NCBI GenBank assembly: GCA_003157745.1
Contig: PMKM01000080.1
Coordinates: 1-33,782, forward strand
Length of the DNA stretch: 33,782 nucleotides
Direction of reading: 5' to 3'
Source: Bryobacterales bacterium
GTDB lineage: Bacteria; Acidobacteriota; Terriglobia; Bryobacterales; Bryobacteraceae
Below, in pieces: positions 24,918 to 33,646 of this stretch (position 1 is the first letter of the stretch; every line of letters begins with the position of its first letter). The position numbers were made by a program, and so were the translations under genes. The notes under the pieces were generated by a model that did no database searches, had not been told where the DNA came from, and saw only the letters and a program-made list of their open reading frames with translations.

Positions 24918-26204
24918 ATGTCGAAGATCGCGATTTCGCTGCTGGCGCTGGCGGCTCTGGCCCACGCCGAGGTTCATTCGCTCACGCTGCGCCAGACCAT
25001 CGAACTGGCGGTACGGCAGAATCCGGAGGTGGCGATGGCGCGACTGGACGAGGCGAAGGCGCGGGCGGCGATTCGCGCCGCGCACGATCCATTCCTGCCG
25101 CGCTTCACGGCCGGCAGCGGCATGGCCAAGACGTGGGGCTACCCGTCGAGCATCGAAGGCGCGGCGCCGAGCGTGGTGCAGGCGGTCGCTCAGGAGTTCC
25201 TATTCAATCGCCAGCAGAGCCTGGAGGTAGCCCGCGCCAAGGAGAACGCCCGCGGCGCCGCCATCGCGGTGGCCGGCCAGCGCGACGAAGTGCTCTATCG
25301 CGCCGCGGCTCTCTACCTGGACGCCGAGCGCGCCGCGCGCGTGGGTGCGCTGGCCCGCACCGCCATCGAGCGCCAGCAGGCGGTGCTCGATTCCATCCGC
25401 GCCCAGATCGCCGAAGGCCGCGCCCTGCCGGTCGTCGAGAAGCAGGCCGAACTCGCGCTGGCCCGCGACCGCCAGGCCGTCGAGATCGTGGACGACGAGC
25501 AGGCTGCCGCCGAGACCGACCTGGCGGTGGCGCTCGGCTTCCCGGCCGAAGACCGCGTCCGCGCGGTAGTCCAGGAACGGCCCGCTCCGCCGCTTCCCTC
25601 CGACGAGCGGCAGGCCGCCGAAGCCGCCCTGGCCGCGAACAGCGAGCTGCGCCATCTGGAGTCGGCGATCGCCGCCAAGCAACTCGAGATGCGCGGCGCC
25701 GCCGCCGCCCGCCTGCCCCGCGTGGACCTGGTTGCGCAATACTCGATGCTGGCCAAGTTCAATAATTACACTGAGTACTTCAGCCACTTCCAGCGCAATA
25801 ACGGGGAACTTGGCGTCTCGTTTCAGTTGCCGCTCCTGGTGCCGGGCGTAGCATCGGCCACCGCCCAGGGCCAAGCCGATTTGGGCCGCTTGCGAATCCA
25901 GTTGTCCAACGCGCGCAATCGAATTGTCTCCGATCTGGCGGAATCCCTCCGCGCCGCCCGGCGCGCGCAGACCGCCGCCGACGTGGCCCGGTTGGATCTC
26001 GCCGTGGCTCGCGAGCAGCTCACGGTAAACCTGGCGCAGTTTCAGGAAGGCCGCCAGACGATGCGCCAGGTCGAGGAATCGCGCCTGGCGGAAAACGATA
26101 AGTGGATCGCATTCTACGACGCTCAGTACGCGCTCGAAAAGGCGCGCTGGAATGTACTACGCTTAAACGGCGGTCTGCTCGAGTCGGCCGCCAAACTGCC
26201 CTGA
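24918..26204 (+). CDS. TolC-family outer membrane efflux protein
   Basis: I chose the ATG at 24918 (428 residues) because it opens a signal peptide (residues 1-17, ending LAHAE); the extension to 24771 is unnatural. The two-fold repeated OEP pattern is clear: LTLRQTIELAVRQNPEVAMARLDEAKARAAI, long heptad helices rich in Ala/Arg/Glu (residues about 85-200 and 320-400), and LEKARWNVLRLNG at the end. It would form the outer membrane channel-tunnel of a tripartite pump or type I secretion system. No adaptor or inner-membrane pump gene is adjacent. The aldehyde dehydrogenase gene begins 31 bases downstream, so they may share a transcript. Confidence 0.9.
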   Translation: MSKIAISLLALAALAHAEVHSLTLRQTIELAVRQNPEVAMARLDEAKARAAIRAAHDPFLPRFTAGSGMAKTWGYPSSIEGAAPSVVQAVAQEFLFNRQQSLEVARAKENARGAAIAVAGQRDEVLYRAAALYLDAERAARVGALARTAIERQQAVLDSIRAQIAEGRALPVVEKQAELALARDRQAVEIVDDEQAAAETDLAVALGFPAEDRVRAVVQERPAPPLPSDERQAAEAALAANSELRHLESAIAAKQLEMRGAAAARLPRVDLVAQYSMLAKFNNYTEYFSHFQRNNGELGVSFQLPLLVPGVASATAQGQADLGRLRIQLSNARNRIVSDLAESLRAARRAQTAADVARLDLAVAREQLTVNLAQFQEGRQTMRQVEESRLAENDKWIAFYDAQYALEKARWNVLRLNGGLLESAAKLP

Positions 26205-26235
26205 ACGCGCGTTACACTCATCTTTCGGGCTAGCC

Positions 26236-27807
26236 ATGCAACTCACCGGACAATCCATCATCGGCACGCGCCGCGCCACGGCCTCGGGTGGCGTTTTTTT
26301 TGCCGTCGACGCACGCACGGGCGAGCGGCTGGAGCCGGCATTTCACTCGGCCGGAGACCGCGACCTGGATGAGGCGGTCGCGATTGCCGCGGCGGCCGCC
26401 GAAGACTATCGCAGGCTGCCGCGCAGCCAGCGCGCGGAGTTTCTGCGCGAGATCGCGTCGCAACTGGAAGCGCTCGGGCGTGCGCTGGTCGAACGCGTGA
26501 TGCTCGAAACGGCGCTGCCGGAAGCCCGCGTCCGCGCCGAGTTGGAGCGCACTACGAACCAGCTCCGCTTCTTCGCCGGCATTGTCGACGAGGGTTCCTG
26601 GGTGGACGCGCGGATCGATACGGGCGACCCCAAACGCAAGCCGTTGCCCAAGCCGGATGTGCGTTCGATGCTGCGCCCGCTCGGTCCGGTTGCCGTGTTC
26701 TGCGCAAGTAATTTCCCGTTGGCGTTTTCGGTTGCCGGCGGGGATACGGCCTCGGCTCTGGCCGCCGGCAACCCCGTCGTGGTGAACGCCCACTTCTCCC
26801 ACCCGGGCACGGCGGAGATGTGCGGCCTGGCGATTGGCGCCGCAGCGCACCGCACGCTGATTCCGGATGGCGTGTTTTCGCTGCTGATCAGCCGCGGTCA
26901 TCACATCGGGGAGGTGCTGGTGGCGAATCCGCAGATTAAGGCGGCTGCGTTCACCGGCTCGCGCAAGGGCGGCATGGCGCTCGAGGAAATCGTGCGCTCG
27001 CGGCGGGAGCCGATCCCCTTCTACGCCGAAATGAGCAGCGCGAACCCGGTTTTCGTGTTGCCTCACGCGCTGGCGCAGCGCGGCGACGAGATTGCCGCCG
27101 GATTGCATGCGTCGGTGACCGGGAGCATGGGCCAGCTCTGCACCAAGCCGGGTGTCGTGGTGACGGAAGAAGGGCGCGCCGGCGACGCGCTGGTGGTCGC
27201 GCTGGGCCGGTACATCGGCGGCACCAGACCGGGCCCGATGCTGAACGCCGCGATGCTGGAGAATTACCGCCTGGTCGTCGAGGGGCGCACGCGCGACGCC
27301 CGCATGCATCGCGTGGCGCAAGCCGCCGGAAGCGCTGGCGCCGCGGCGGCGCTTTTCGAGACCGATGCCGACACGTTTCTCGGCAATCCGGATCTGGCCG
27401 CCGAGGTGTTCGGCCCCACCTCGCTCGTGGTCCGCTACCGGACGCTCGATCAGGCGATCGAGATCGCCGCCATGGAAGGAAACCTGACCGGCACCGTTCA
27501 CGCGGCCTCGGGTGACGAGGAAGACGCCGCCCGCCTGGCGACGGCGCTCGAACCGCACGTCGGCCGCATTCTTTTTGGCGGCTATCCGACCGGCGTCGAG
27601 GTGTGCCAGTCGATGGTCCACGGCGGCGCATTCCCCGCCACCGCCGATGGCCGCAGCACTTCGGTGGGCGGCCGCGCCATCGAGCGCTTCGCGCGGCCCG
27701 TGTGTTTCCAGGACGCTCCGGCGTCGCTGCTGCCCGAAGAACTGCGCCCGGGCAACCCGGCCGGCGTCTGGCGCATCGTGAACGGCGAGCGCACCATGTT
27801 CGAGTAA
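26236..27807 (+). CDS. Aldehyde dehydrogenase, alpha-ketoglutarate semialdehyde (2,5-dioxovalerate) type
   Basis: This 523-residue NAD(P)-dependent aldehyde dehydrogenase has the catalytic set: Asn159 in CASNFPLAF, Glu265 in YAEMSSANP and nucleophile Cys302 in GQLCTKPG. Length and context (QSIIGTRRA near the start, PDVRSMLRPLGPVAVF, TGSRKGG, and the late YPTGVEVCQSMVHGGAFPAT) match the ketoglutarate semialdehyde dehydrogenase branch. That branch ends non-phosphorylative pentose or sugar-acid breakdown by making 2-oxoglutarate. It sits 31 bases after the TolC-type gene with no other gene of that pathway in view. The distant Gfo/Idh/MocA gene is the only other sugar-type oxidoreductase. The cytoplasmic location follows from the absence of a signal peptide. 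Confidence 0.9.
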   Translation: MQLTGQSIIGTRRATASGGVFFAVDARTGERLEPAFHSAGDRDLDEAVAIAAAAAEDYRRLPRSQRAEFLREIASQLEALGRALVERVMLETALPEARVRAELERTTNQLRFFAGIVDEGSWVDARIDTGDPKRKPLPKPDVRSMLRPLGPVAVFCASNFPLAFSVAGGDTASALAAGNPVVVNAHFSHPGTAEMCGLAIGAAAHRTLIPDGVFSLLISRGHHIGEVLVANPQIKAAAFTGSRKGGMALEEIVRSRREPIPFYAEMSSANPVFVLPHALAQRGDEIAAGLHASVTGSMGQLCTKPGVVVTEEGRAGDALVVALGRYIGGTRPGPMLNAAMLENYRLVVEGRTRDARMHRVAQAAGSAGAAAALFETDADTFLGNPDLAAEVFGPTSLVVRYRTLDQAIEIAAMEGNLTGTVHAASGDEEDAARLATALEPHVGRILFGGYPTGVEVCQSMVHGGAFPATADGRSTSVGGRAIERFARPVCFQDAPASLLPEELRPGNPAGVWRIVNGERTMFE

Positions 27808-28108
27808 CCTGCAACATCGCGCCCCTGTGGACGCGGAGCCCGGGCCGGTGCGCTACGATGGGAGTTTGGACCGGCCATGCCATTCGCAAGGCTCTTTTCG
27901 GCTTTCGCGGCGCGGTGCCTCCGGGCTCCCAGCGCGGCGCTCCGCGTGGCTCGGGTTCGGTTCCGCCACCGGAGCGATTCGAGCGCCATGGGCGATCGGG
28001 ACCGGTGCCAGCTTCGAGCGAATGAATCGCAGTCTCCGGCACCGGCTGCGACGCGGCCCTGGCCGCGCTCGCGGTGCCACATCTGGCGTTTTCTTGGGGA
28101 GGCATGAC
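27808..28108. other. Non-coding gap, no feature recognised
   Basis: About 300 GC-rich bases lie between the aldehyde dehydrogenase and the NHL gene. Short frames exist in several phases but none resembles a protein, and I see no clear hairpin. The only useful element is the GGGGAGG ribosome site at 28096-28102. Confidence 0.5.
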
Positions 28109-31100
28109 GTGCGACTGCTACGCTACCTGTTGCTGATTCCGGCCGTTGCGTATTGCGCATTTGGCCAGGCGTATACCATTAATACGGTTGCCGGAGGCGG
28201 GCTGCCGGTCAAGATCGCCGGCGTCTCCGCCAGCCTCCCGCCGGTCAATGCCGTCGCCGTCGATATTCACGGCAACGTCTACATGACGCTTCCCGGGTAC
28301 AACATGGTCGTGCGCCTGGCGGCCGGGACCGGGCAACTGGTAGCGATGGCTGGGAACGGGACGGCCGGTTACACGGGCGACAACGGTTCAGCCACCAGCG
28401 CCCAGTTGAACAACCCCACCAGCATCGCCGTGAATTCGGATGGCGACGTCGTCTTTGTCGCGGACTCCGGCAACAACGTGATCCGCAAGATAGCCGGCGG
28501 CACAATCACCACGGTCGTGGGCACCGGTTCGGTCGGTTTCAGCGGCGACAACGGCCCAGCCACCAGCGCCCAACTGGCGCCCGTGCCCGGCACCGAAAAC
28601 GGGATGGGCATCGCGCTGGACGGCGCTGGCAACCTGTACATCGCCGACACCGGCAACTATCGGGTGCGCGTGGTCGCCAACGGCGTGATCGCCACCATCG
28701 TGGGCACCGGGTCGTACGGCTTCGGCGGCGATGGCGGCGCGGCCACCAAGGCCCAATTGGCCAGCCCCGTGGGCGTCGCCGTCGATCCTTACGGCAACCT
28801 GTTCATCGCGGATGGAAATCGCGTGCGCGAGGTGATCGCCGGAATTATCGAAACGGTTGCGGGCACCACGACCGCCGGTGCGGCCGGCGACAATGGCCTG
28901 GCCGTCAAAGCGCAGTTGAGCGGTCCCAGCGGCATCGCGGTCGATGCCTACGGCGACCTGTTCATCGCCGACACTGGCAATAGCCGCATCCGCGAGGTCA
29001 CGAATGGCGTGATCTCTAACCTGGCCGGGAACGGCGTGCCCGGTTACAGTGGCGACAACGGCTTGCCCACCAACGCCGAACTGAATATGCCCAGCGGCGT
29101 TGCGCTGGACTCGGGCGGCGACGTGTACATCGCCGACTATGCCAATCGCAGGCTCCGCGTGGTGGATGGCGCTATCATCATCACTGCTGCCGGAGGCGGT
29201 TCGCTGGTCGGCGACAAGGGCGCGGCCACGAACGCCCAGTTGTCGAATCCGCAGGGTCTCGCGGTGGACGCGGCTGGCGACCTGTATATCGCCGACTTCG
29301 GCGACAGCCGCATCCGGGAGGTGGCCAACTCGATCATCGCCACCGTCGCCGGCACCGGCATCGATGGCTTCAGCGGCGACGGTGCTTCCGCCACCCTGGC
29401 CCAGTTGTACCAGCCCGCGGGGGTCGCCCTGGACGCGAGCGGTAGTGTGTACATTGCCGACTCCGGCAACAATCGCATTCGCAAAATCTCGCACGGTATC
29501 GTCACCGAGTTTGCCGGTACGGGCACCCCGGGTTTCGGCGGCGACAACGGCCCCGCCACCAGCGCCGCATTGAAGGATCCTTCCGGAGTCGCGGTGGATT
29601 CTCTCGGCAACGTCTACATCGCGGACTACTCCAACAACCGCGTGCGCAAGGTTTCTAACGGCACCATCACCACCGTGGCCGGCAACGGCACGCCCGGTTT
29701 CAGCGGCGATGGCGGCCTGGCCACCAGCGCCGAATTGTCCGGCCCCCGGGCAGTCGCCGTGGACGCCGCCGGCAATCTATACATCGCGGATTCGTTGAAC
29801 CACCGCATTCGCCTGGTTTCGGGAGGCGCAATTACGACGGTGGCCGGAGGCGGCATTTTCAACTGGTTCGGCGCCTACCGGACGGCCACTACCGCCCTGC
29901 TCGGTACCACGACGGGCGTCGCCGTGGATTCCGCCGGCAATGTGTATCTCTCCGACTTCGACACCAACGACGTCGACCTGGTCTCGGGCGGTCTCATCAC
30001 CGTCATCGCCGGGGACGGGACTCCCGGGTACGGCGGCGACGGCGGCTCGTCCATCGCCGCGCAACTGGAGAACCCAACCGGGCTCACCTTGGACGCTTCG
30101 AACAACGTGTTCGTGGCCGATGCCGGAAACCAGCGAATTCGCGAGCTGTATCTCAGCAGTTCCGGATGTACGTATACCGTCAGCCCGTCTTCGTTTGCGT
30201 CCGTGACCGCCGCCGGCGGCAGCCTCGTCGCCAACATCCAGACGCCTGCCTATTGTCACTGGGCAGTTCAGAACCTGCCCTCCTGGATCGCTTTTTCGGG
30301 TAACGCCTCCGGCGCCGGGCCGGCCACCCTCACCTTCACCGCCGCCGCCGATTCCGACGTGGCGCGCACCGGCATCCTCTACATCGCCGGCGTGCCGGTC
30401 GTCGTGACGCAGGCGGGCACGATCGTCACTCCGCCTCCGCCGGTTCCCACCATCACCTCCGGCGGCGTCGTCAACGACGGCAACTATGCCGCCCCGATTG
30501 CGCCCGGCAGCATTGCCGCTGCGTTCGGCAACTTTCTGCTGACCTCGGGCGTCATCGAGACTTCTCCGCAGTGGCCCACCACTCTCTCCGGCCTCTCGCT
30601 CCAGTTCGGCGGCACCACGGCAGCGCCGCTCTACTATGTCGCCGGCGCGCAGGTGGACTTCCAGGTCCCGTGGGAATTGGCCGGACTGACGCAGACCACC
30701 TTGACTGCCACTCTGAACAGCCAGACGAGCACCGCGCAGACCGTCACTCTGGCCCCGTTTGCGCCATCCATCTTCACCATGAACGCGCAGGGCACCGGCC
30801 AGGGCGCCATCCTCAACTCGTCCTATGTCCTGGTCGATTCCAATAATCCCGCCACCGCCGGCACCACTTACATCCTGATTTACTGTACCGGCCTCGGCCC
30901 GGTGAGCAACCAACCCGCCACCGGTTCGCCCGCTCCCGCCAGCGGCATTCCGCTTTCCTGGACCACCACGACCCCTGTCGTGACCATCGGCGGTGTGCCG
31001 GCCAGCGTCGTGTTCTCCGGCCTTGCGCCCGGCTACACCGGTCTCTACCAGGTCAACGCGCAGGTCCCCGCCACCTCGGCGACCGGCAACGCCGTCCCGG

Positions 31101-31156
31101 TAACGATCTCCTGGAACGGCATTACGTCGAATACCGCGACCATAGCCGTGCACTAA
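28109..31156 (+). CDS. Exported NHL-repeat / BACON-like / TIGR03437 protein
   Basis: I chose the GTG at 28109 (1015 residues): a GGGGAGG ribosome site lies 6 bases upstream and a signal peptide follows (VRLLRYLLLIPAV to about AFGQA). There are about 12 NHL repeats (residues about 20-685) of 56-57 residues each, with a core like GVAVDxxGNxYIADxxNxRIRxV and a linker TVAGxGxPGxSGDxGxA. Residues about 690-765 resemble a BACON domain (CTYTVSPSSFASVTAAGG, HWAVQNLPSWIAFSG). The last 220 residues match TIGR03437 (APIAPGSIAAAFGNFLL, YYVAGAQVDFQVPWEL, YILIYCTGLGPVSNQP). NHL propellers bind proteins, glycans or RNA; for this class the ligand is unknown. The repeats suggest two stacked six-bladed propellers. 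Confidence 0.93.
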   Translation: MRLLRYLLLIPAVAYCAFGQAYTINTVAGGGLPVKIAGVSASLPPVNAVAVDIHGNVYMTLPGYNMVVRLAAGTGQLVAMAGNGTAGYTGDNGSATSAQLNNPTSIAVNSDGDVVFVADSGNNVIRKIAGGTITTVVGTGSVGFSGDNGPATSAQLAPVPGTENGMGIALDGAGNLYIADTGNYRVRVVANGVIATIVGTGSYGFGGDGGAATKAQLASPVGVAVDPYGNLFIADGNRVREVIAGIIETVAGTTTAGAAGDNGLAVKAQLSGPSGIAVDAYGDLFIADTGNSRIREVTNGVISNLAGNGVPGYSGDNGLPTNAELNMPSGVALDSGGDVYIADYANRRLRVVDGAIIITAAGGGSLVGDKGAATNAQLSNPQGLAVDAAGDLYIADFGDSRIREVANSIIATVAGTGIDGFSGDGASATLAQLYQPAGVALDASGSVYIADSGNNRIRKISHGIVTEFAGTGTPGFGGDNGPATSAALKDPSGVAVDSLGNVYIADYSNNRVRKVSNGTITTVAGNGTPGFSGDGGLATSAELSGPRAVAVDAAGNLYIADSLNHRIRLVSGGAITTVAGGGIFNWFGAYRTATTALLGTTTGVAVDSAGNVYLSDFDTNDVDLVSGGLITVIAGDGTPGYGGDGGSSIAAQLENPTGLTLDASNNVFVADAGNQRIRELYLSSSGCTYTVSPSSFASVTAAGGSLVANIQTPAYCHWAVQNLPSWIAFSGNASGAGPATLTFTAAADSDVARTGILYIAGVPVVVTQAGTIVTPPPPVPTITSGGVVNDGNYAAPIAPGSIAAAFGNFLLTSGVIETSPQWPTTLSGLSLQFGGTTAAPLYYVAGAQVDFQVPWELAGLTQTTLTATLNSQTSTAQTVTLAPFAPSIFTMNAQGTGQGAILNSSYVLVDSNNPATAGTTYILIYCTGLGPVSNQPATGSPAPASGIPLSWTTTTPVVTIGGVPASVVFSGLAPGYTGLYQVNAQVPATSATGNAVPVTISWNGITSNTATIAVH
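28245..30150 (+). repeat. Tandem coding repeat of about 170 bases (NHL units)
   Basis: About 12 degenerate direct repeats inside the NHL gene share segments such as the codons for GNVYIAD and for FSGDNGPATSAQL. The period is about 168-171 bases with one longer unit near 28560-28650. They explain the periodic sequence here without invoking any DNA-level element. Confidence 0.8.
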
Positions 31157-31171
31157 CGCGCATTTCTCACT

Positions 31172-31228
31172 TGCCCGCTCGGCCGCCGTCGAGCGGGCAG
31201 TCCTGCCTGCAAAGCCGATCGGCTTTTC
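31172..31228. terminator. Convergent hairpin pair, likely bidirectional terminator
   Basis: A 10-bp inverted repeat (31172-31181 with 31190-31199, 8-base loop) is followed by a 16-base palindrome at 31211-31226 ending in CTTTT on the plus strand. They lie between the stops of the NHL gene and of the second KdpD-like gene, which converge. The T-runs are short, so efficiency is uncertain. Confidence 0.55.
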
Positions 31229-31284
31229 CGCACGGGCGAGACGCTCTTCGGTTGCCCCGAAATGCGGCTGTGAGAATTACCGCG

Positions 31285-32397
31285 CTACCTTCTTCTTGAC
31301 GCCACGATGATCACCTGCATTTCGCGCGAATGCGCGGCCACCGCCTGCACCACGGTTTCGCGCCGGCTGTACCACGGGCGCGGCGCCGAGCGGCCCATGA
31401 AGATCTGCGTGATGCGCTGTTCGCGGGCGAAATCGGCGACGGCCATCGCGATCTCGGCTGCATACACAACGTGGGTTTCGATCCGCAGGTTGCGCGCGAA
31501 GCTGAGGTGCCGCTCGATCGCGTCGTGGTCCTCGCCGGGCGCGGCCACGTGAATGGCCACGCAATCGGCCTGCAGGTAATCCGCCACCCTCTTGCCGCGG
31601 CGAATCAACACGGCCGAAAACGGATTCCCGGTCAGGCAAATCAGGATGCGTTCCTTGCGCGGCGGCTCCACGTCCGCCTTCGGTTCCGGCGCCCTGCCTG
31701 TGGTGGCGAGGATGTCCACGACGGCAGCCGCCGGCGCCGCGGCCAGTTTCTCTTCCACTTCGTGCGCCGTGTGCCGCATGGCCATTTCGCGCAGCGCTGA
31801 AAGGTTGGTCTCGGTGAAGAAATTGTCCATCGCCTTCTGCGCCTTATCGGGCGCATAGACCACGCCGCGCTCCAGCCGGTTGCGCAGCGCCTGCGGCGTC
31901 AGATCCACGAAGACGATCTCGTCGGCGTCGTCGATCACCCAGTCCGGCACCGTCTCGCGCACGCGCACGCCGGTGACGTGCCACACCTGGTCGTTCAGGC
32001 TCTCCAGGTGCTGCACGTTCATGGTCGCGATCACGTCGATGCCTGCGTCGAGCAGCGCGTGCACGTCCTGCCACCGCTTGGCGCGCTCGCTGCCCGGCAC
32101 GTTGGTGTGCGCGAACTCATCGACCACCGCGACCTTCGGCCGCCGCCGCAGCACGGCTTCCGTGTCCATCTCCTCGAACGCGGCGTTGTTATAGCGAATC
32201 ACGCGGCGGGGCACGAACTCCAGACCCTCGGTCATCGCGATGGTCTCCTTGCGGCCATGCGGCTCGAAGTAACCGACCACGATGTCCACGCCATCGCGCC
32301 GCAGCGCCTGCGCTTCCTCCAGCATCCGGTACGTCTTGCCGACGCCGGCCGCGTAGCCCATGTAGACTTTCAGATGACCCTTCGCCGTCTCGCTCAT
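31285..32397 (-). CDS. KdpD N-terminal/USP protein without kinase domain (second of a pair)
   Basis: The ATG at 32397 overlaps the stop of the preceding gene (ATGA), giving 370 residues. Residues 8-215 are the KdpD sensor-type domain: Walker A GYAAGVGKT (14-22), Walker B VVDEFAHTNVPGS (91-103) and RWQDVHALLDAGIDVIATMNVQHLESLND. A universal-stress-like domain follows (about 240-370: RILICLTGNPFSAVLIRRGKRVA, REQRITQIFMGRSA). KdpD senses potassium and turgor, and in some bacteria its USP domain binds c-di-AMP. Here the membrane segments and the histidine kinase are absent, as in the short KdpD of some cyanobacteria and Firmicutes. No kdpFABC gene is in view. It could be a soluble nucleotide-sensing partner. 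Confidence 0.9.
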   Translation of the reverse strand: MSETAKGHLKVYMGYAAGVGKTYRMLEEAQALRRDGVDIVVGYFEPHGRKETIAMTEGLEFVPRRVIRYNNAAFEEMDTEAVLRRRPKVAVVDEFAHTNVPGSERAKRWQDVHALLDAGIDVIATMNVQHLESLNDQVWHVTGVRVRETVPDWVIDDADEIVFVDLTPQALRNRLERGVVYAPDKAQKAMDNFFTETNLSALREMAMRHTAHEVEEKLAAAPAAAVVDILATTGRAPEPKADVEPPRKERILICLTGNPFSAVLIRRGKRVADYLQADCVAIHVAAPGEDHDAIERHLSFARNLRIETHVVYAAEIAMAVADFAREQRITQIFMGRSAPRPWYSRRETVVQAVAAHSREMQVIIVASRRR

Positions 32398-33500
32398 TGG
32401 CCCTCGATGTGGGGAAACAGACGGACGTCGAAATCCTCGGCGGCGTCGATCAACCGGTCCACCGGACTGCGCGGTTCCCACCATCGCCGCTCGCGGCCGG
32501 AGTGCCCGAGGAAAACCTGCGTGACTCGTTGCTCGCGCGCGAAATCGATAATCGCTTCGACGAAATCGTCGTTCGTCAAGCGATGTACGTCCGCTCCCAA
32601 TTGCCGCGCCAATTCCAGATTGGCGTCGAGGCGCGCCCGGTCCGCCCCGTCCAGCCGCGACTGCTCGACATAGACCGCGATCAACGCGCCGTGGAAGCGC
32701 GCCGCGTTGCGATGCCCGCTCTCGAGCATCGCCCTGGTCGACGAGCGCGCCGTCAGGCACACCAGTATCCGCTCCTGCGCCCCCCACCGCACCGCGATTC
32801 CGTGGTCGTCGAGATAGGATTGCAACTGCCGTTCCACTACGTCCGCCGCCAGCAGCAACGCCATCTCGCGCAGCTCCGCCAGTTGGCGCGGGTCCGGCAT
32901 GTTTGCGTCGTGGGCGCGGCCGATCAGCGCCTCGGTCGGGGCGTCGACCACTTCCATTTCATCGGCTTCGAGCAGGAATTCCTGCGGCACGCTGTTCGCC
33001 GCGCGCTTGCCCGTGATGCGCTCCACCGCCTCCTGCTTCTCATAGATGTGTTGCAGGTTGACCGCGGTGATGACCGCGATCCCGTTCGCCAGCAGTTCCT
33101 CCACGTCCTGCCAGCGATGCGGATTGCGGCTGCCCGGCGGATTGTCGAACGCGAGGCCGTCGATCAGGCACGTGCTCGGGTGCCGCCCGAAAATTGCGGC
33201 CAGGTTGATCACGTCCCACATCTGGCCGGCGTAATGCTCGCGCACCGGAGGGATCGCTTCGATGCTGGCCAGAATCGCCTCCAGATCCGGCGTCAGCTTG
33301 CCCTGCAGCGCGCCGATCACGACGTCCTGCCCCCGCTGCTTGCGCCGCCGCCCCTCGTCGAACATGCGGAACGATTTGCCCACCCGCGGCGCGTACCCGA
33401 GAAACACCTTCAGCCGTCCGCGCTTTTCCCGCCGCTCCCCAGCCTGCACCCTTCGCAGCAATTCCTCCGGGTCCGGCCGCCGATCCGTGCGATCCACCAT
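32394..33500 (-). CDS. KdpD N-terminal/USP protein with altered Walker B (first of a pair)
   Basis: I chose the ATG at 33500 (368 residues); the frame extends further upstream but without family similarity. Residues 28-235 are a KdpD-type domain with Walker A GYAPRVGKS (35-43) and RWQDVEELLANGIAVITAVNLQHIYEKQEAV. The Walker B/switch motif is changed: CLIDGLAFDNPPGS replaces the usual VDExAHTNxPGS, so the acidic residue after the aspartate and the His-Thr are lost. A USP-like domain follows (about 245-365: RILVCLTARSSTRAMLESG, REQRVTQVFLGHSG). Its stop overlaps the start of the better-conserved paralogue, so the two are made together and may form a heteromer. There is no membrane or kinase part. 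Confidence 0.88.
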   Translation of the reverse strand: MVDRTDRRPDPEELLRRVQAGERREKRGRLKVFLGYAPRVGKSFRMFDEGRRRKQRGQDVVIGALQGKLTPDLEAILASIEAIPPVREHYAGQMWDVINLAAIFGRHPSTCLIDGLAFDNPPGSRNPHRWQDVEELLANGIAVITAVNLQHIYEKQEAVERITGKRAANSVPQEFLLEADEMEVVDAPTEALIGRAHDANMPDPRQLAELREMALLLAADVVERQLQSYLDDHGIAVRWGAQERILVCLTARSSTRAMLESGHRNAARFHGALIAVYVEQSRLDGADRARLDANLELARQLGADVHRLTNDDFVEAIIDFAREQRVTQVFLGHSGRERRWWEPRSPVDRLIDAAEDFDVRLFPHIEGQ

Positions 33501-33548
33501 ATGTTCAATTATGCATGGTGCGACGGCAAACGCGCGACCGCAAGGTAG

Positions 33549-33599
33549 GACAGACGATCGGTTTTTGTCGTCTGTCAACGCCGGAGCTGTCAACGCCGG
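33549..33599. repeat. Hairpin plus tandem 13-base repeat upstream of the KdpD-like pair
   Basis: GACAGACGA (33549-33557) and TCGTCTGTC (33568-33576) form a 9-bp inverted repeat. CTGTCAACGCCGG then occurs twice, at 33572-33584 and 33587-33599, with a 15-base period. On the minus strand these lie between the end of the oxidoreductase gene and the start of the KdpD-like pair, so they could be an operator, an attenuator or a weak terminator. Confidence 0.5.
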
Positions 33600-33646
33600 C
33601 GCGCTTCCCCATCCCAACAGACCACGAGAAGCGATGGTCAGTCCCA

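Noticed and set aside
26230-27621. Minus-strand open frame of 463 codons opposite the aldehyde dehydrogenase
   Set aside because: His/Arg/Gly-rich antisense shadow of a gene with complete catalytic motifs.
28245-30150. Possible CRISPR-like or DNA tandem array
   Set aside because: The periodicity is in coding frame, degenerate, and fully explained by NHL protein repeats.
24779-31274. Shared 14-base string AATGCGGCTGTGAG near 24781 and near 31260
   Set aside because: A single short match without flanking similarity; chance cannot be excluded.
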